Assembly (NCBI RefSeq): GCF_000242455.2
Contig: NC_019893.1
Coordinates: 1-54,731, forward strand
Origin: Singulisphaera acidiphila DSM 18658
GTDB lineage: Bacteria > Planctomycetota > Planctomycetia > Isosphaerales > Isosphaeraceae
Reading direction: 5' to 3'
DNA: 54,731 bases
In this document: in pieces, positions 34,571 through 44,158 of the stretch
Layout of the letters: each line of letters begins with the position of its first letter
Position numbering within the stretch: position 1 is the first letter of the stretch
Notes under the pieces: generated by a model
The model's input: the letters and a program-made list of their open reading frames with translations, nothing else
Databases searched by the model: none
What the model was told of the DNA's origin: nothing
Translations under genes and position numbers: made by a program

Positions 34571-37378
34571 ATGGAGGGACCGATGGATGAGCAACCTGAT
34601 GGTGTTGTCCTCAGCAATGCGAATGATGGACAGGCGACGAAGCCGTGCCATCTCGTCATCACCGTGCATGGCATTCGGACCTACGGTGACTGGCAAGCGG
34701 ACCTAAAGGACCTGCTGGAAGAGGCGGAGCCGGGCATCACCGTTCTGAACTATCAGTTCGGCTATTTCTCCTCGCTCGCCTTCCTGGTTCCTCCGCTTCG
34801 CTGGCTGGTGGCCTGGAGGTTCCGCAAGTTCTTCGCGCATGCGATCGCGTCGGTTCCCGCCGGATCGCGAATCGACCTGGTAGCCCACAGCTTTGGAACC
34901 TACCTGGCGGCCTCGGCCGTGCCGCACGTTCCGAAGAGTCACCGGCTCCATACGATCATCCTCGCTGGCAGCGTGCTCCGACCGTCGTTCCCTTGGTATC
35001 GCTATCAGCAGGCAGGCTGCCTCCGCCGCGTGGTGAACGAGTGCGGTTGGGACGACACGGTCCTTGTGCTCTGCCAATCGGCCGCCTTGATGATGGGCAT
35101 GGCCGGACGCGTCGGTTTTCAAGGGATGGTCGGCGGCCAATTCCTCAATCGGTACTACCGGTTCGGGCATGGCGGCTACTTCGATCGCGAACACAAGTTG
35201 ATGCGAGAGAACTGGCTGCCGATCCTGACGACCGAGGCGCCGATTCCGGCGATCGATCATCGGCCCAAGCTGACCCACCTGGGAGGGGCCAGGCTCTTCT
35301 TGATGAACAACCTCCAGTTCATCAAGGTGGCGGCCTTCGCCGCGTTCGTGCTGGCGATCGTCTTGATCCCGGTCGACTGGATGCGGAAGGCCGACTACCA
35401 GAAGCGGGTCGAGCGGTTCGCTCACATTGCGCGGCTAGCGAATGCCGTGGAGATCCCAGGCCGCGACCCCAGCCACGTTCGCGATCTGCTCCGCGTCGAC
35501 GTGAAGGCAGGGGGCAGTGAGCGGTCAATCGATCACATCATCGGCACGGAGACCTCCCCCGGTGGCGACGACCTTGCCGACGGCGTCCTCGCTGAGGACG
35601 ATATCGCACCGCGCTGGTGGGAGCGAATTCCAGGTTTTCACGACAACACCCGCGAGGCCTTCCGCGCCCGGCAACTGCACGCGCGGGCCAACTTCCAACT
35701 GGCAGCCGGTAAGCGGGGGAACACCACCGACCTCTCCAAAGCACGGCTGCTCTACGAGGATGCCATCCGCTGTTACCGGCGGGTGATTCTCGACGACCCG
35801 GCCAACGGGTCCTATGCCCTCTGCTTGATAGACTACGGCCTCCTCCTGGAAAAGATGGGATACCCCCAACTGGCGGCCGAGCAATTCCGGAAGGTTCGCG
35901 AAGACGTCTTCCCCAGGGATGCCAAGGGGGAGAGCTCGACCATGCCACGGTCACTTGTGATCGACTCGCTTGGCTATGAAGCCGCGGCGCTTCGGTCGCT
36001 CGAGAAATGGGATGAGTCCACCGACCGTTTACTCCAGGCCGTGCGTGAAGCCAAGGGCGAAGACTCGTTGCTCTCGTTCGTCTACAACGAACTCGCCTGG
36101 CATCGAATGGAACGCCTTGATGTAGCCAAGGCCCGCGAGGCGTTCCTCAAGGCCAAGGCCTCATGCGAGGCACTGGTCGAGAACGGTCAGTTCGTGTTCA
36201 AGACACGGCTTTATCACATCCGCCATGGCCTGGCGATGGCCGAGCGGCTCTGCGGACGTCCCGACGAAGCCTACGGCCAATACGACCAGCTCGTCAAAGA
36301 ACTCCAGGAGCTGATGCGGAACGACCTCGACTTCAACCCGAAGGAGCGGCGCGACCTTCGCACCCGGCTCGTCAACAGCATGGAGCGGCGTGCTGACGTC
36401 CGGTTCTTCTCTCGGAGAACGCCGACCTTCTTCCAGGAAGTCACTCCGGAACGCTATCTGGGCCTGCTCGCGAAGGTCGAGCAGGACTACCAGGAGGCGA
36501 TCGAGCAGGTCGCCAATGATGACCTCAGCTCGAAGATTCAACTTCTTTACAAGAAGGTGATCGTGCGCTGTCTGGCCGAGATGGGCCGGAACTCCGTGGA
36601 TCAGACTCGAGCCAAGGACCCGCTCGATCGGCCCGTACTCGCGCCGATCGACATCGAGTTCGCTGAATCCGAGCGCACCTACAACGCCCTGCCCCCCGAA
36701 CGCAGGAAGACCCTGAAGTTCTACCACGAGATCGCCGTGGCCTGCATGGACCTGCACAAGGTTCCTGACCGCGATGCGTATCTGACAGTCGACGGCGCCG
36801 ATCCCGGGACGTCGAGAACTCGCCGCTACGCCCCTCGGTCGATCGAAGAGCTCCGAGCGCTGACCACTCGGTATGGCGCGCAATGCGAAACCCTCAATCG
36901 CGAACGCGTCGAGATGCTACTCGTGGCCCTGGAGGTCTTGCTTGAAGTCGGAGTCGAGACCAACGACCCGAAGAGTTCTCAGGATGCGTCACAGATGATG
37001 GCGGTCCTCGGCGCCACGACCAAGGTGGCCTCCCACGACGAGCTGCGCGCCTACGTCAACCGGTTCAATCGGATCGCAGCCAGCAAGCTTGTCTCCCAGG
37101 AAGAGTTGACCGCATCGCGTTCCCACCCCCGTATTGAGGCCAAGCGGGTCGCCCACGATCCGGCCTTGCCCATCACGCCTGGGGGTCGTCTTCTCTTCTA
37201 TCTCCAGCTCTCTCCAACCCGATCGCTAACGCTAACCGAAGCCGCCGAGAGCACGCCTCCACCGGCTCCGATAGCAGAGTCGTTGATCACCAAGCCACAA
37301 ACCGACAAACCCAGGTCGGACCACGAAGACGAGCTCGCACCCAGGACCGCCATGAAGCGGCCACTGGATCAGCCTTGA
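34571..37378 (+). CDS. Alpha/beta-hydrolase fused to a membrane helix and TPR-like repeats
   Basis: 935 residues; ATG 34583 is an alternative start. The hydrolase part (about 25-240) has an oxyanion-type VHGIRTYGDWQ and the nucleophile elbow VAHSFG (Ser107). One membrane helix lies at about 250-269 (FIKVAAFAAFVLAIVLIPVDW). The following region (about 370-800) is helical and TPR-like (LCLIDYGLLLEKMGYPQLAAEQF; ALRSLEKWDESTDRLLQAV) and the tail is Pro-rich. The fold suggests an esterase or lipase with a protein-binding module held at the membrane. The substrate is unknown. Similar HGIRT-type hydrolases are sometimes found in signalling or defence gene sets, but nothing else here demonstrates that. 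It lies between an ABC-2 permease and amt. Confidence 0.75.
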   Translation: MEGPMDEQPDGVVLSNANDGQATKPCHLVITVHGIRTYGDWQADLKDLLEEAEPGITVLNYQFGYFSSLAFLVPPLRWLVAWRFRKFFAHAIASVPAGSRIDLVAHSFGTYLAASAVPHVPKSHRLHTIILAGSVLRPSFPWYRYQQAGCLRRVVNECGWDDTVLVLCQSAALMMGMAGRVGFQGMVGGQFLNRYYRFGHGGYFDREHKLMRENWLPILTTEAPIPAIDHRPKLTHLGGARLFLMNNLQFIKVAAFAAFVLAIVLIPVDWMRKADYQKRVERFAHIARLANAVEIPGRDPSHVRDLLRVDVKAGGSERSIDHIIGTETSPGGDDLADGVLAEDDIAPRWWERIPGFHDNTREAFRARQLHARANFQLAAGKRGNTTDLSKARLLYEDAIRCYRRVILDDPANGSYALCLIDYGLLLEKMGYPQLAAEQFRKVREDVFPRDAKGESSTMPRSLVIDSLGYEAAALRSLEKWDESTDRLLQAVREAKGEDSLLSFVYNELAWHRMERLDVAKAREAFLKAKASCEALVENGQFVFKTRLYHIRHGLAMAERLCGRPDEAYGQYDQLVKELQELMRNDLDFNPKERRDLRTRLVNSMERRADVRFFSRRTPTFFQEVTPERYLGLLAKVEQDYQEAIEQVANDDLSSKIQLLYKKVIVRCLAEMGRNSVDQTRAKDPLDRPVLAPIDIEFAESERTYNALPPERRKTLKFYHEIAVACMDLHKVPDRDAYLTVDGADPGTSRTRRYAPRSIEELRALTTRYGAQCETLNRERVEMLLVALEVLLEVGVETNDPKSSQDASQMMAVLGATTKVASHDELRAYVNRFNRIAASKLVSQEELTASRSHPRIEAKRVAHDPALPITPGGRLLFYLQLSPTRSLTLTEAAESTPPPAPIAESLITKPQTDKPRSDHEDELAPRTAMKRPLDQP

Positions 37379-37805
37379 TGAGCTTAGACTCATTCGCTTA
37401 AGAGCTTGTCCGGGGCTTCCCCCCCTCTCGCTCGGCGGAGCTCGATCTCTGGACAAGAGAAATTTCGGGGCCATCACCGCCTGCCCATGGCGGTCGGCCC
37501 CGGGGCACCCAGGGGCTTTGAAAAGCTTCAGGACCGATCGTCGGTAATCGGCTCAAAAGCCCCTCAAATTAAGAATGCATTCGCTCAATACGGCCTCCGT
37601 CTCATTTTCTGGCATACGCGCTGCGTTAGCATCACTCCCAGTCGCCAACTTCCCCGGGCGAACCGACCCCAAGCTGAGTCGCATAGGCGTCTCAAACTCA
37701 TGTGGTACAAGAGCTTGGGTGTCAAGAATTCGTCCTTGTCGGACGAAGGCCAGCGGGAAACTGGTGTGAAGCTCTCCTCCGTTGTTGCCTTTTATTTAGA
37801 CGAGG
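37379..37805. other. Intergenic region before amt
   Basis: No gene recognised in 427 bases; the ORF spanning 37406-38065 in another frame overlaps amt and has no motifs. Probably carries the amt promoter. Confidence 0.4.
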
Positions 37806-39185
37806 ATGCCCGTGAAACGTGCAACCCCCTTCCCCTTCCTGATGCTGGTGGCTTTGGCCATCGCCGCTTTGGTCGTGAAGCCCGCGCACAAGCCGACTCC
37901 TGTGGGAGAGGCGATCAATTCCGGGGACGTGGCATGGATGCTCACCGCCGCCGCCCTCGTGCTTCTCATGACGCCGGGGCTCTCGTTCTTTTACGGCGGC
38001 ATGGTCGGATTCAAAAATGTCGTTTCGACCATGCTGCAAAGTGTTGTCGCGCTCGGGGTCATTAGCCTTCTCTGGGTTCTCGTTGGTTTCAGTCTCGCTT
38101 TTGGAGACAGCATTGGAGGCTTCGTCGGAAACCCGATGACGTTCTTCATGTTCGATGGCGTCGGCGAACTGACCCATCCTGATCTCGCGCCGACGATCCC
38201 TCTGGTGATGTTCGCCCTCTTCCAGTTGAAGTTCGCGATCATCACGCCGGCCCTCATCACAGGGTCGTTCGCCGAGCGGGTGCGGTTCTCGTCTTACTTG
38301 CTGTTCATGGTCTTGTTCAGCCTGCTCATCTACTGCCCCCTGGCCCACATGACCTGGCATCCGGACGGCTTCTTCCGCAAGATGGGAGTCCTCGACTTCG
38401 CAGGCGGAACGGTCGTTCATATGTCGGCTGGTTTTGCGGCTCTGGCCGGTGCCTTGGTGCTCGGTCGGCGCAAAAGCCACCTGGCCAATGAGGCCCATTC
38501 CCCGGCGAACGTTCCGTTCGTGCTCCTCGGAACCGGCATGCTCTGGTTCGGCTGGTTCGGCTTCAACGCCGGGTCGGCGCTGGCCGCCAACGGGGCGGCC
38601 ACCATGGCTTTTGGAACGACCAACACGGCGTCGGCCGCGGCCATGCTGGGCTGGATGTTCTTCGACTGGATGCGGGGCCATAAGCCGTCCGCCCTCGGTG
38701 CCTGCATCGGTGCCGTCGTCGGACTCGTCGCGATCACGCCCGCGGCAGGATTCGTGACGATTCGCGAGAGCATCATCATCGGTCTGGCCGCCAGCGTGAT
38801 CAGCAACCTGGCCGTGAACCTGAGAACGAAGTCGACCCTTGATGACACACTCGACGTCTTCCCCTGCCACGGCGTGGGCGGGATGGTCGGCATGGTCGCA
38901 ACCGGCATCTTCGCCGCCAATGTCGGACTGACCTCGGGCCTAACGAAGACGTTCTTCAATCACCTCATCGCGTTGGTCATCGTGGCTGCCTTCTCGTTCA
39001 TCGGCTCGCTCATTCTCTACAAGGTCACCGACCTCATCATCCCGCTCCGGGTCACCCAGGAGCAGGAAGACGAAGGACTCGACCTCAGCCAGCACGGCGA
39101 GACGGCCCTTGGTGCTGAACTCCTCGGTGGCGCCCATGCCAACGGGCAAGCTCATGTCGAAATGGCAGTCGGCAGCGGAGTCTAG
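37806..39185 (+). CDS. amt: Ammonium transporter Amt
   Basis: 459 residues with an N-terminal hydrophobic leader (FPFLMLVALAIAALVV), then eleven Amt helices beginning DVAWMLTAAALVLLMTPGLSFFYGGMV. Key residues are present: the conserved Asp in VLDFAGGTVVHMSAG, first pore His in VVHMSAG, second pore His in FPCHGVGGMVG, and GWFGFNAGSAL for the substrate vestibule. It takes up ammonium at the inner membrane. A PII gene (glnK) usually sits beside amt but is absent here, so regulation would come from the chromosome. The C-terminus ends with a Gly/His-rich tail that differs from the conserved cytosolic tail. Ended by a 17-bp terminator. Confidence 0.94.
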   Translation: MPVKRATPFPFLMLVALAIAALVVKPAHKPTPVGEAINSGDVAWMLTAAALVLLMTPGLSFFYGGMVGFKNVVSTMLQSVVALGVISLLWVLVGFSLAFGDSIGGFVGNPMTFFMFDGVGELTHPDLAPTIPLVMFALFQLKFAIITPALITGSFAERVRFSSYLLFMVLFSLLIYCPLAHMTWHPDGFFRKMGVLDFAGGTVVHMSAGFAALAGALVLGRRKSHLANEAHSPANVPFVLLGTGMLWFGWFGFNAGSALAANGAATMAFGTTNTASAAAMLGWMFFDWMRGHKPSALGACIGAVVGLVAITPAAGFVTIRESIIIGLAASVISNLAVNLRTKSTLDDTLDVFPCHGVGGMVGMVATGIFAANVGLTSGLTKTFFNHLIALVIVAAFSFIGSLILYKVTDLIIPLRVTQEQEDEGLDLSQHGETALGAELLGGAHANGQAHVEMAVGSGV

Positions 39186-39214
39186 TCTTATCGCCTAACC
39201 GTGGTCGACAACAC

Positions 39215-39252
39215 AAATCCGAGCGGTGTCACCCATGACACCGCTCGGATTT
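39215..39252 (+). terminator. Strong rho-independent-like terminator after amt
   Basis: A perfect 17-bp stem (39215-39231 with 39236-39252) and a CCCA loop, about 30 bases after the amt stop, with T-rich sequence following. It may act in both directions, since the next gene is convergent. Confidence 0.85.
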
Positions 39253-39330
39253 CGTCATTTCTCGGACACATTTTTTTAAAAAAATCGTTAATCGATATTT
39301 TTTTTCTGCATACACACGGTCAACGGCATC

Positions 39331-40446
39331 TCACCATTTCCGTTTTTTCGCCTTGGTCTTACGCTCTTGAGTTTCGGTCTGCTTTTCAATGATGATCCCA
39401 TAACCCCGAAGTCTGTTGCGTTCGGTGGCCGTCAATTTCTTCGGGTCGATAGCGATCAATGTGTTGTTGAGGCGTTCGGCCTGGCGCTTCAACGCGGACA
39501 TGACACGATCGGCCGTCTCTTGGTCGGGACAGCGCACCACGGTCAAGGTCGAGGTGGAAACCCGACGCACCCAGTTCGACCATTCCTCGACTTCCCGCAG
39601 AACGTTCGCCGGCACTTCGTTGCTGGCATGGCGTTGGAGCCGGCTGACGATCTCCGCGGGCTTGAGGCCGAGGCTCACCGCCTTGACGACCGAGTCGCGG
39701 GTGATCTTCAGAATCAACGCGCCTTGGCCACTCCCCGTTGCGGCTCGCTCGCAGAATGGGGCCAGTTCAGCGGCAGGAGCAGGATTCATGCCGATCACGA
39801 TCACGCTGAAATCAGGCTGAACCACAACCCGGGCCGCGACTCCCGAGGTGGGTGCCCAGTCCTCAGAGGCGATCTTGCGGTTGAAATAGGCGTCATAGCG
39901 GGGCTCACGGGCGATGCAGATTCGATCTTCTTCGTCGATCGCCACCTGGACGCAGCCGAGCGGAATCAGTCGCCTGCGCATGAACGTATCGATCAAATGC
40001 CGGCCGGCTTCCTCACGGGGCTCCTCCTGTGAGAGAACCAGCCGAGTCTGCCAGTAGACCGCAACCTGGTCCGGGGAAAGCCCTCGATTTAAGGGATTGT
40101 GGTTGCGGTCGACAAGATGGGATTCGATGCTGTCCAGCCGATAGAAGACCTCCGGCTTCAACACGGCAAACGCTTCGTCGAGGGACGTCCGCAACGCTTT
40201 ATGGTCATCCGGATTGGCGTTCCAGTAGTACGGTGTGTGTTTCCCCCTCTCAAGGCGCAGGACCGTCACATGCTCTCCGAGGAAGCGCACGTCGCCGGCC
40301 CCCAGGTTGCCGTACGGGTCAAAGCCTGAGTAGAACATTCCCAGGTGGCGAGCAAACATCGAGTCTCGCTCAACCTTGGCACTCAAGAGGTTGTAGATTC
40401 CCTTGTACTGATCTTCAAGTTCACTGGACAGCCACTCGTGTCCTTT
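39331..40446 (-). pseudogene. 3' part of a helicase-associated-domain gene, split by IS66
   Basis: 371 codons plus stop, continuing the frame of 43067-44158 when IS66 and one target duplication are removed; joined length is 735 residues. The central part has VVVQPDFSVIVIG, LKITRDSVVKAVSLGLKPAEIVSRLQ and REVEEWSNWV, matching the XPB/Ssl2-type helicase C-terminal domain (Helicase_C_3) known from bacterial helicase-associated proteins. The tail is Lys/Arg-rich (RKTKAKKRKW). No ATPase motor motif is visible in either part, so the intact protein was probably a DNA-binding or regulatory relative. A read-through start inside the IS (40536) would give a 401-residue product. Whether it is expressed is unknown. 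Confidence 0.85.
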
Positions 40447-40454
40447 GGAATTGA
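40447..40454. repeat. IS66 target-site duplication, left copy
   Basis: GGAATTGA, identical to 43067-43074. Eight bases is the usual duplication length for IS66. Confidence 0.93.
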
Positions 40455-40532
40455 GTAAGCGCTCGAGATTCCCAGAGGGGGGGGGACCGCGATTGGCACT
40501 CCCGTCACTCCGCGCATCGGACCGCCCTTGGA

Positions 40533-42047
40533 TCACTTCCGCTTGCGACGATCCGCTCGTTTTGCGTCGCGACGCCGTGCCCGTTCACGTGATTCCTCCA
40601 GGCGATGCGTCAGTACGTGTCCCGGATGGTTCCGAGCCCACCGATCGGGCAAGAGGTCCTCGACTCGTTCCGGGGCCACGCTCAGCGTCATCAGTACGTC
40701 CTTGACGTAGGCCCACGGCTCCAGGCGATGACGCTTCGCTCCTGCCATGATCGTGCTCAACACCGCCGCTCGCGGTCCCGCATCCACATTCCCCAGGAAC
40801 AACCAATTCTTCCGGCCGATGGCTTGGTCGCGGAGGCGACGCTCCGCCACGTTGTTGTCGATCGTCAGCCGGCCGTCCTCGGTGTAGCGGCACAACGCCT
40901 TCCACTGATTCCGCGCATAGGTCAGAGCCTGGCCCAACGCCGATTTCGGCAGCGACTGGTCCGCAAGCCGATCGAGGTCCCCTCGAAGCCGTTCCAGGAT
41001 CGGCACCGCTTCTTGCGCACGCAGGGCCTGTCTCGCCTCAACGGACAACCCTCGGACGCGATCCTCCACGTCGTATAACCGGCGGATCGCTTCCAGGATC
41101 AAACCCGCGTTCCCCGGCGACGACGACCGCGCATCGTAGAACTTGCGGCGGGCGTGCGCCCAACAAGCGACTTCGTGGATCGCCGAAGGCGACCCGAGAT
41201 AGAGCCCGTCATATCCAGCATATGCGTCAGCCTGGAGATAACCCACGAAGCCGGCCAGGAACGTCGCCGGCCCGTCGCGTTTGCGACTCGCCGTATGGTC
41301 GTACACGTCGTAGGAATGATCCTCGTCCCCATGATAGAGCCAGAACCGTGTCGTCAGGCTCCCGGGAGCCTCGCCGCCCAGCGCCTTGACGGGGGTGTCA
41401 TCGGTCCAGATCACCGGAGATTGGAGCACGAGTTGCTTTTGGAGGTCGTAGAGCGGCCCCATCAACTCGGCGGCCTTGCGGACCCAATCGCACAGCGTCG
41501 CACGCGGCAGGTGCAAACCGTAGCGAACCGCGATGCCCTCGAAGCGGTACAGGGTCAAGTGATCGATAAACTTGGAAATCAGCAATTGCGAAAGCAGGCC
41601 CGCTCCCGCGATGCACCCCGGGAGCGGTCGCTCCGGTCCGTCGGGGCTTTTCACTCCGTCGTGGCAGTGCGAGCACGCGTACTTGGGGAGGACGTGGACC
41701 CGAACCTCCAGGCGAGCCGGGATGAATTCGAGCTCACGCCGCTCGTCTTCGCCGATGCGTGCCTTGGACCGGCCGCAGCATGAGCAAGTCTTGTCCGCCT
41801 CGGGCACGTCATGTTCGATGCGGACGTGGGGCAGGCGGCTGAAATCCAGCGTCCGCGATGGCCGGGACTTCCTCGGAGCGGCCGGCATCGGGGCCTCCGG
41901 TTCGGCCTCGGGAGCCACCTCGAGGTCCTCGCCGAACGCGAAGAGATGACCTTGTCCAGGATCGTCGCATCGTTCGCTGCGTCGCCCGTAGACATAGCGG
42001 CGGTACCGCTCCAACTCCTGGCGCAGGCGGTCGTTCTCTTGCGTCAA
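40533..42047 (-). CDS. tnpC: IS66 transposase TnpC
   Basis: 504 residues from a TTG at 42047; no ATG, GTG or other TTG precedes it in frame before a stop. N-terminal coiled coil (ENDRLRQELERYRRYVYGRRSER), zinc-finger-like CSCCGRSK ... CSHCHDG, then the DDE domain: VIWTDDTPVKAL, LQADAYAGYDGLY, ACWAHARRKF and the Glu-bearing IDNNVAERRLRDQAIGRKNW. The C-terminus ends in basic repeats. It carries out transposition of the element together with TnpA and TnpB. Full length and intact. Confidence 0.95.
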   Translation of the reverse strand: MTQENDRLRQELERYRRYVYGRRSERCDDPGQGHLFAFGEDLEVAPEAEPEAPMPAAPRKSRPSRTLDFSRLPHVRIEHDVPEADKTCSCCGRSKARIGEDERRELEFIPARLEVRVHVLPKYACSHCHDGVKSPDGPERPLPGCIAGAGLLSQLLISKFIDHLTLYRFEGIAVRYGLHLPRATLCDWVRKAAELMGPLYDLQKQLVLQSPVIWTDDTPVKALGGEAPGSLTTRFWLYHGDEDHSYDVYDHTASRKRDGPATFLAGFVGYLQADAYAGYDGLYLGSPSAIHEVACWAHARRKFYDARSSSPGNAGLILEAIRRLYDVEDRVRGLSVEARQALRAQEAVPILERLRGDLDRLADQSLPKSALGQALTYARNQWKALCRYTEDGRLTIDNNVAERRLRDQAIGRKNWLFLGNVDAGPRAAVLSTIMAGAKRHRLEPWAYVKDVLMTLSVAPERVEDLLPDRWARNHPGHVLTHRLEESRERARRRDAKRADRRKRK

Positions 42048-42227
42048 CTCCTCATTGGCCCTGCTGGTGGCTTGATCGAGTGCGGCGAGCAGGTCCTGGA
42101 TCCGTTGCTGCCTCGCGTCGCCGGGAGGGCCGCATCGCCGGAGACTGGCGGCGACGCGGGGCCGGATTGGGCATTTCGACCGAGAGGATTAATCATTAAT
42201 TGGATTATCGCATACTTACCTCTGATT

Positions 42228-42614
42228 TCAAGTGGTTTTCCCGGGATTTTCCCTGTTTTTCTCAGTCCTCCGGTATCGTTTTCGTTGCTGGGCGTTCCCC
42301 AGGTCGATGCCGCCCAGGAGCATGGCGAGTTGGGCGGACCGGAGTTCGATCGGGGCGTCGGAGGAGGGCCGGAGGGGGACCTGGAACGAGCCGGCTTCGA
42401 GGCGATAGTACCAGATCGCCAGGCCATCGACATTCCAGTAGAGGATCTTGATGCGATCACGTCGGCGATTCAGGAAGAGGAAGAGATGGCCGGAGAGGAG
42501 TTCCTCCTGAGGGAAGGCTTGGCTGACGATTCCCGAGAGCCCGTCAAAGCTTTTTCTGAGGTCAACGGAGTCGGCGTGAAGGAGGATCCGCACGGTGTGT
42601 GGGACGCTCAACAT
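42228..42614 (-). CDS. tnpB: IS66 accessory protein TnpB (Orf2)
   Basis: 128 residues. Typical IS66 Orf2 phrases: PHTVRILLHADSVDLRKSFDGLSGIV, LFLFLNRRRDRIKILYWNVDGLAIWYYRLE. Required with TnpA and TnpC for IS66 transposition in studied elements. Its start overlaps the tnpA stop (ATGTTGA), a coupling seen in many IS66 members. A gap of about 180 bases separates it from tnpC. Confidence 0.95.
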   Translation of the reverse strand: MLSVPHTVRILLHADSVDLRKSFDGLSGIVSQAFPQEELLSGHLFLFLNRRRDRIKILYWNVDGLAIWYYRLEAGSFQVPLRPSSDAPIELRSAQLAMLLGGIDLGNAQQRKRYRRTEKNRENPGKTT

Positions 42615-42985
42615 GAGGCGTGCTCCATCCTCGCCGCGACGCGGGCGACGGTCTCGACGACCCGGCAGACGAGTTCACCGCCCGCGGCGATGGGCAGGAG
42701 GATTCGTCCGCCGTCGGGGAGTCGGATGGTGAGGAATTCAGGGGAATCGCCGGATCGCGACTCGGGGGCGGCGGCGAGGATGACCGGCACGAATGCCGGT
42801 TCGCGAGCCGGAGCGGGGACAGGGCAAGGCGAATCCGAGGCGAGGCGTCGCTTCCAGGCGTGGAAAGACGCGGTTGAGATCCCTTGGCCTTGGCAGAACT
42901 GGCCGATGGTGAGACCGCTGTCGGACTGCTGTTGCAGTCGCCGACGCCAGAGGACTGGGAGGGCAGGATTGGCGGCACGTGGCAT
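42608..42985 (-). CDS. tnpA: IS66 accessory protein TnpA (Orf1, helix-turn-helix)
   Basis: 125 residues from ATG 42985 (an ATG at 43009 adds eight). The N-terminal part reads LPVLWRRRLQQQSDSGLTIGQFCQ and GISTASFHAWKRRLA, a helix-turn-helix like other IS66 Orf1 proteins. The C-terminal part (FLTIRLPDGGRILLP) is a beta-rich piece. First gene of the element, likely binding the ends or regulating expression. Its stop overlaps tnpB. Confidence 0.9.
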   Translation of the reverse strand: MPRAANPALPVLWRRRLQQQSDSGLTIGQFCQGQGISTASFHAWKRRLASDSPCPVPAPAREPAFVPVILAAAPESRSGDSPEFLTIRLPDGGRILLPIAAGGELVCRVVETVARVAARMEHASC

Positions 42986-43066
42986 CGTCTGACTCCGGAG
43001 GACGAACAAAATGGTCCGTCTTCCAGGCTATCAGGCGGCACAAGACTGGCTATTTCGAACGCTTAC

Positions 43067-43074
43067 GGAATTGA
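43067..43074. repeat. IS66 target-site duplication, right copy
   Basis: GGAATTGA, identical to 40447-40454. Confidence 0.93.
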
Positions 43075-44158
43075 GGCAGAGCCGGATCTGCTTCCCATCG
43101 GTAACTTCCTTGACCAATTGGAGTGCCCTGGCCCAGGCGATCGACTGGTGCACCCGCGATTCGTTGGACCATTTCAAAACGTCGAGCAGCCAGGCCGCCA
43201 AGGGTTCTTGAACAGTCTGGAATCGTTCGATTTCCTTGGTGAACAACGCCTGGTCTTGGCGGACGCGGGGTGGCTCACTCGCTATCTCCAGGAGGATGGC
43301 GCGAAGGTCGTTGACGATCACACTTCCGCTCGGCCCAACCTCCTTGGGGCGTTCGCAAACCAGAAGTGGCGGACGTTCGTACGGCTGGTTGACGCGGATC
43401 AGTTGCTCGCGAACCGAGGGAAGCAGCCCGACGAGAATCTCCCACGTTTTGGGTTGAAGATCTTCGACGAGTACCAAGCGGGCGATCAGCTTGTCCACAA
43501 TTTCACGGACCTTCGCGGGATCGCTTCCCCCGATCCGATTCGGCAATTCAGCCAACGGCACCGGCCCCTCGGCCTGCCGGATCAAGTCGAGAATCTTTTC
43601 AGCCAAAGGTTCCTTGAGGGATGAGGCGACCCAGAACGGCCAGCGATGGTGAATTACATACAACTTGATAATTTCGTCAAGATAATAGCCGTCAAGGATT
43701 TGCTGATTTCGAAGTACCGTGGAGAGAACCGCCGTGAGCGTGGCACCATCAAAGGCATAATTGATATATTTTCGAAACTCGCTCGAATTTCCAGCAACCA
43801 GGAGATGATACCGTTGCATCGCACGGAGGCGCGTGGCGAAGTCATTGATTCCATCGCCTGCGATCACACTGTCGCTGAATGCCTTAGACTTGGCGGCAAC
43901 AACTTCGACGAACCCGGCAGCCGTCAGCTCCTCCAAAATCGGCGTGGGAAACCTATTGGCCGACACACCGGGCGCATTGGATTTAGCCGATGGTTTCTTG
44001 GGAGGGCTTTTGATCGCGTGGAGAAAAAAATGTCGGGCCTGGACTGACAACGCATGCCACTTGGCATCCCAGACCTCCAGATTTTCACGGCGGTAGGCTT
44101 TTTCAAAGAAGTCGCGAGACTCCTTTTCTTTCGACCTCACCCGGTATCCGTAGCTCAT
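43067..44158 (-). pseudogene. 5' part of the IS66-split helicase-associated-domain gene
   Basis: 364 codons to the IS boundary; the open frame continues 12 codons into the IS (to 43031) as SVSVRNSQSCAA-like read-through. No motor ATPase motif. The start MSYGYRVRSKEKESRDFFEKAY is lysine-rich and the sequence looks all-helical with winged-helix-like stretches (for example RNQQILDGYYLDEIIKLYVIHHRWPFW). Joining to 39331-40446 gives CTC AAT TCC AAA GGA at the junction, in frame. The intact protein would be a 735-residue helicase-associated-domain protein; its role in planctomycetes is unknown. Confidence 0.8.

Larger units (their letters stand above)
40455..43066 (-). mobile_element. Complete IS66-family insertion sequence (2612 bp)
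   Basis: Ends begin with GTAAGCG as expected for IS66: GTAAGCGCTCGAGATTCCCAG from 40455 in one direction and GTAAGCGTTCGAAATAGCCAG from 43066 in the other (21 bp each, 17 identical; shown from their outer ends). A perfect 8-bp duplication GGAATTGA flanks the element (40447-40454 and 43067-43074). It encodes the tnpA-like, tnpB and tnpC genes in the order of known IS66 elements, all on the minus strand with a tight overlap. Nothing is damaged, so it is probably active. It interrupts a helicase-associated-domain gene. Confidence 0.95.

Noticed and set aside
34571..37378. Defence-system effector interpretation of the hydrolase-TPR protein as a firm call
   Set aside because: No neighbouring NTPase, TIR, protease or sensor gene supports it; kept only as a possibility.
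37406..38065. ORF overlapping the start of amt
   Set aside because: Different frame from the clear amt gene and no motifs.
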